7,685 nt of DNA from positions 1-7,685 of the forward strand of contig JAEDEB010000082.1 in assembly GCA_016293535.1 (NCBI GenBank), written 5' to 3'. The stretch is from Bacteroidales bacterium (GTDB lineage: Bacteria; Bacteroidota; Bacteroidia; Bacteroidales; UBA932). Under the pieces are notes generated by a model that saw nothing but the letters and a program-made list of their open reading frames with translations, searched no databases and was not told the origin of the DNA. Below, one piece after another: positions 6,060 to 7,685 of this stretch. Both the position numbers and the translations under genes were made by a program. The number at the start of each line of letters is the position of its first letter. The stretch's first letter is position 1.

Positions 6060-7685
6060 CTAATTCAATTCCCTGATCAGGGCATCCCAGGACTGGAGAC
6101 CGAGAATTGGAAGATAGCTGCTGAATACAGCCTCTTCCTCATCGGTATCTGCAGCTTTCCAGACATACCAGGACGGTTTCGGTCCATAATCATCGTAATT
6201 TCTCAGCCCCAGGCGAAGACCGAATTCCTCCCTATTGTCACTGTGCGCATGCCATTGTGCCGCGTCTACGCCTTCCAGGTCCTTGATTTTCTTCCAGAAC
6301 CATGCAGCACCGGCCGCCTGGTTTTCCATATCCTCATTGCTGTATGATCTCGTATTGGTTCCCTGCTCCGAAAAGAACAGCAGCCTTTTGCTTTCGTTGA
6401 GGTAATAATGACTCCGGTCAAGAATCCAGGCATTTATGACTTCCGGATTGTAGAAGGTGACATAGCCGGCATCCGGACCGAATGTGGCATATTTACAGTC
6501 GAGGGAACCTTCCTTCCAGAAAAGAGGGTCGGCAAGGTCCACAGGGTAAGGGTGATATGCAACTCCCCATCTGAAATCGCCCTCCAGTTCAGAATACCGT
6601 ACGAGGCGTTCCAGAAGGCTCTTCGAACAATACTCCGCAGAGTGACCGTTCTCAGCTCTTGTCCAGGAATGGGTGAGGGAAACCATAACTGACGCATTCC
6701 TGTCATATTGACGCACAATGTTGTAGCACAGGCGCATGGATTTCACATATCTGTCGAAGCACCTAGCTGCCGGCTGTTCCCCCATATTGGTCCATTCCTT
6801 TGCCGCCGACACCTCATTGTGCATAATCCAGTGATTTATACGCCCATGGACACCGCTGGAATAGCGTTCGGCGAGAAACTCCAGCGCCGCCGCATATCGG
6901 TTCACGGCCTCGGCCGAGGTCATGTCCGGCATTGCGTAATGGCCGCCGTTGCATTCCGGGTCTGCAAGAGGGGAAGTCGATGGGACAAGAATGATGGCTG
7001 CCACTACTACGCCCCTCGAACTTGCGGCTCTTGTCATGCGGTCGATGTCCGAAACCCTTGACAAGTTGATATGGTAAAGCCTTCCGTTGTAAGGGTATTC
7101 GGTCCAGCCCTGCAAAGCTTCAGCAGAAAAGAAGTCATCGAGGGACAGGTTCATCGTGATGCTTCCTATCGCGAGCTCGCTGAGGTCGTTGATATAGAGG
7201 TTTCCGAATCCCGCACCGAGGCCCTTCTTGGTTTTCAGCGGAGTCTCGGAGGCGCTTCGTACCGCTGTGATTTCATCGGCATACCTGGCTGAGGACACGA
7301 GTTCATCCTTTTCCGGAGAGGAAAGTATCACGGCCCATTTTGAAAGAGCCCTGTCATAGTTTATGCCATCTCTTTCCTCCCGCCTCGGAAGCGTGAGGCT
7401 GAAATGGCCATTATCTGTCTGGAGAATATGCCGGCGGGGGTAGATGAGGTATTCCGAGACGTCATCATACGGCTCGATTTCAACAAGTCTGAAGTTTCCG
7501 GACCCGCGGCAAACCCCGCTGATGCATATCTCCGTTTTGCCTGCGCTGACCCGTTCCACGCTGCAGGAATAGCTGTTCACAAGGTAGTCATCTATCCTTT
7601 CCGCCATCGAATCCTTGGTGAAGGCATGCTGGAGCGGTTCAGGTTCAGGCTCAGGCCCAGGAACTATGTCCTTACGGCATCCTGC
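6060..7685 (-). CDS. DUF5722 family lipoprotein, putative clan GH-A-like glycosidase (5' end outside window)
   Basis: 541 residues are visible and the frame stays open to the window edge. The ATG at 7607 is internal: the 26 codons before it read Ala-Gly-Cys-Arg-Lys-Asp, then a Pro-Glu linker, so the real start lies beyond 7685. Ala-Gly-Cys is the end of a lipobox, making this a lipoprotein probably on the outer membrane. Numbered from the ATG at 7607, residues about 10-120 look like a beta-rich N-terminal domain and about 130-490 match DUF5722 as I know it. Landmarks are WIMHNEV (260-266), WGVAYHPYP (347-355), FFSEQG (411-416), a QAA segment near 430 and a C-terminal KPSWYVWK (477-484). Glu265 after Asn and Glu414 after Ser fit the acid/base and nucleophile of a retaining GH-A-like barrel; this is inference, and I know of no demonstrated activity for the family. 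Stop is TAG. The next gene follows after 13 bp. Family call firm; enzymatic role plausible only. Confidence 0.88.
   Translation of the reverse strand, partial: AGCRKDIVPGPEPEPEPLQHAFTKDSMAERIDDYLVNSYSCSVERVSAGKTEICISGVCRGSGNFRLVEIEPYDDVSEYLIYPRRHILQTDNGHFSLTLPRREERDGINYDRALSKWAVILSSPEKDELVSSARYADEITAVRSASETPLKTKKGLGAGFGNLYINDLSELAIGSITMNLSLDDFFSAEALQGWTEYPYNGRLYHINLSRVSDIDRMTRAASSRGVVVAAIILVPSTSPLADPECNGGHYAMPDMTSAEAVNRYAAALEFLAERYSSGVHGRINHWIMHNEVSAAKEWTNMGEQPAARCFDRYVKSMRLCYNIVRQYDRNASVMVSLTHSWTRAENGHSAEYCSKSLLERLVRYSELEGDFRWGVAYHPYPVDLADPLFWKEGSLDCKYATFGPDAGYVTFYNPEVINAWILDRSHYYLNESKRLLFFSEQGTNTRSYSNEDMENQAAGAAWFWKKIKDLEGVDAAQWHAHSDNREEFGLRLGLRNYDDYGPKPSWYVWKAADTDEEEAVFSSYLPILGLQSWDALIRELN
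7635..7661 (-). repeat. Short in-frame hexanucleotide repeat coding a Pro-Glu linker
   Basis: On the minus strand four imperfect 6-base units follow each other (CCTGGG, CCTGAG, CCTGAA, CCTGAA) and then CCG. They encode Pro-Gly-Pro-Glu-Pro-Glu-Pro-Glu-Pro. The repeat tethers the lipidated cysteine to the first folded domain. Gain or loss of a unit by slippage would change linker length by two residues without shifting frame. Confidence 0.8.
7677..7685 (-). other. End of lipobox (Ala-Gly-Cys), lipid-attachment site of the DUF5722 protein
   Basis: The first three visible codons are GCA GGA TGC (Ala-Gly-Cys), in frame with the DUF5722 protein. Cys is followed by Arg-Lys-Asp-Ile-Val and then a Pro/Glu-rich linker. 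Ala-Gly-Cys is the usual -2 to +1 part of a signal peptidase II site; the hydrophobic stretch before it is off the window. Charged and acidic residues just after the Cys resemble Bacteroidota surface-export signals, but not exactly, so surface exposure is inference. Confidence 0.75.

Overview
The window is a fragment of a Bacteroidota (most likely Bacteroidales) carbohydrate-utilisation locus. The evidence is a hybrid two-component system protein that fuses sensor, kinase, receiver and AraC regulator, a BACON domain, a lipoprotein with an acidic linker after the lipid-attachment cysteine, short gaps between genes, and no clear Shine-Dalgarno sites. G+C is roughly half by eye. I cannot resolve the genus.

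Layout, in the transcription direction (minus strand, high to low coordinates). (1) 7685-6060: a lipoprotein of the DUF5722 family, cut by the window edge at its signal peptide. It looks like a (beta/alpha)8-barrel glycosidase with clan GH-A style Asn-Glu and Ser-Glu motifs. (2) 6046-4043: a secreted three-domain protein made of an N-terminal BACON domain, a GH71/GH99-like barrel with a WNEW motif, and a C-terminal CBM9-like domain. (3) 4027-68: a complete 1319-residue hybrid two-component regulator. The gaps are 13 and 15 bp, so the three genes are probably one transcription unit. (4) 1-45: on the plus strand, the last 14 codons of a convergent gene with almost all G/C third positions, ending 22 bp from the regulator's stop. 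No stretch over 300 bp lacks a gene. I saw no RNA gene, insertion sequence, CRISPR array or convincing promoter.

Working model (inference): the two putative glycosidases act on one glycan outside the cytoplasm, a breakdown product binds the periplasmic beta-propellers of the regulator, and its AraC domain switches on the locus. The regulator would then promote its own transcription. No SusC/SusD pair is visible; it could lie beyond position 7685. The substrate cannot be read from the sequence.

Most worth a second look: two adjacent putative glycosidases from families with no activity I can name; the barrel of the second lacks the second catalytic glutamate expected from GH99; and the kinase H-box has tyrosine in place of the near-invariant proline.
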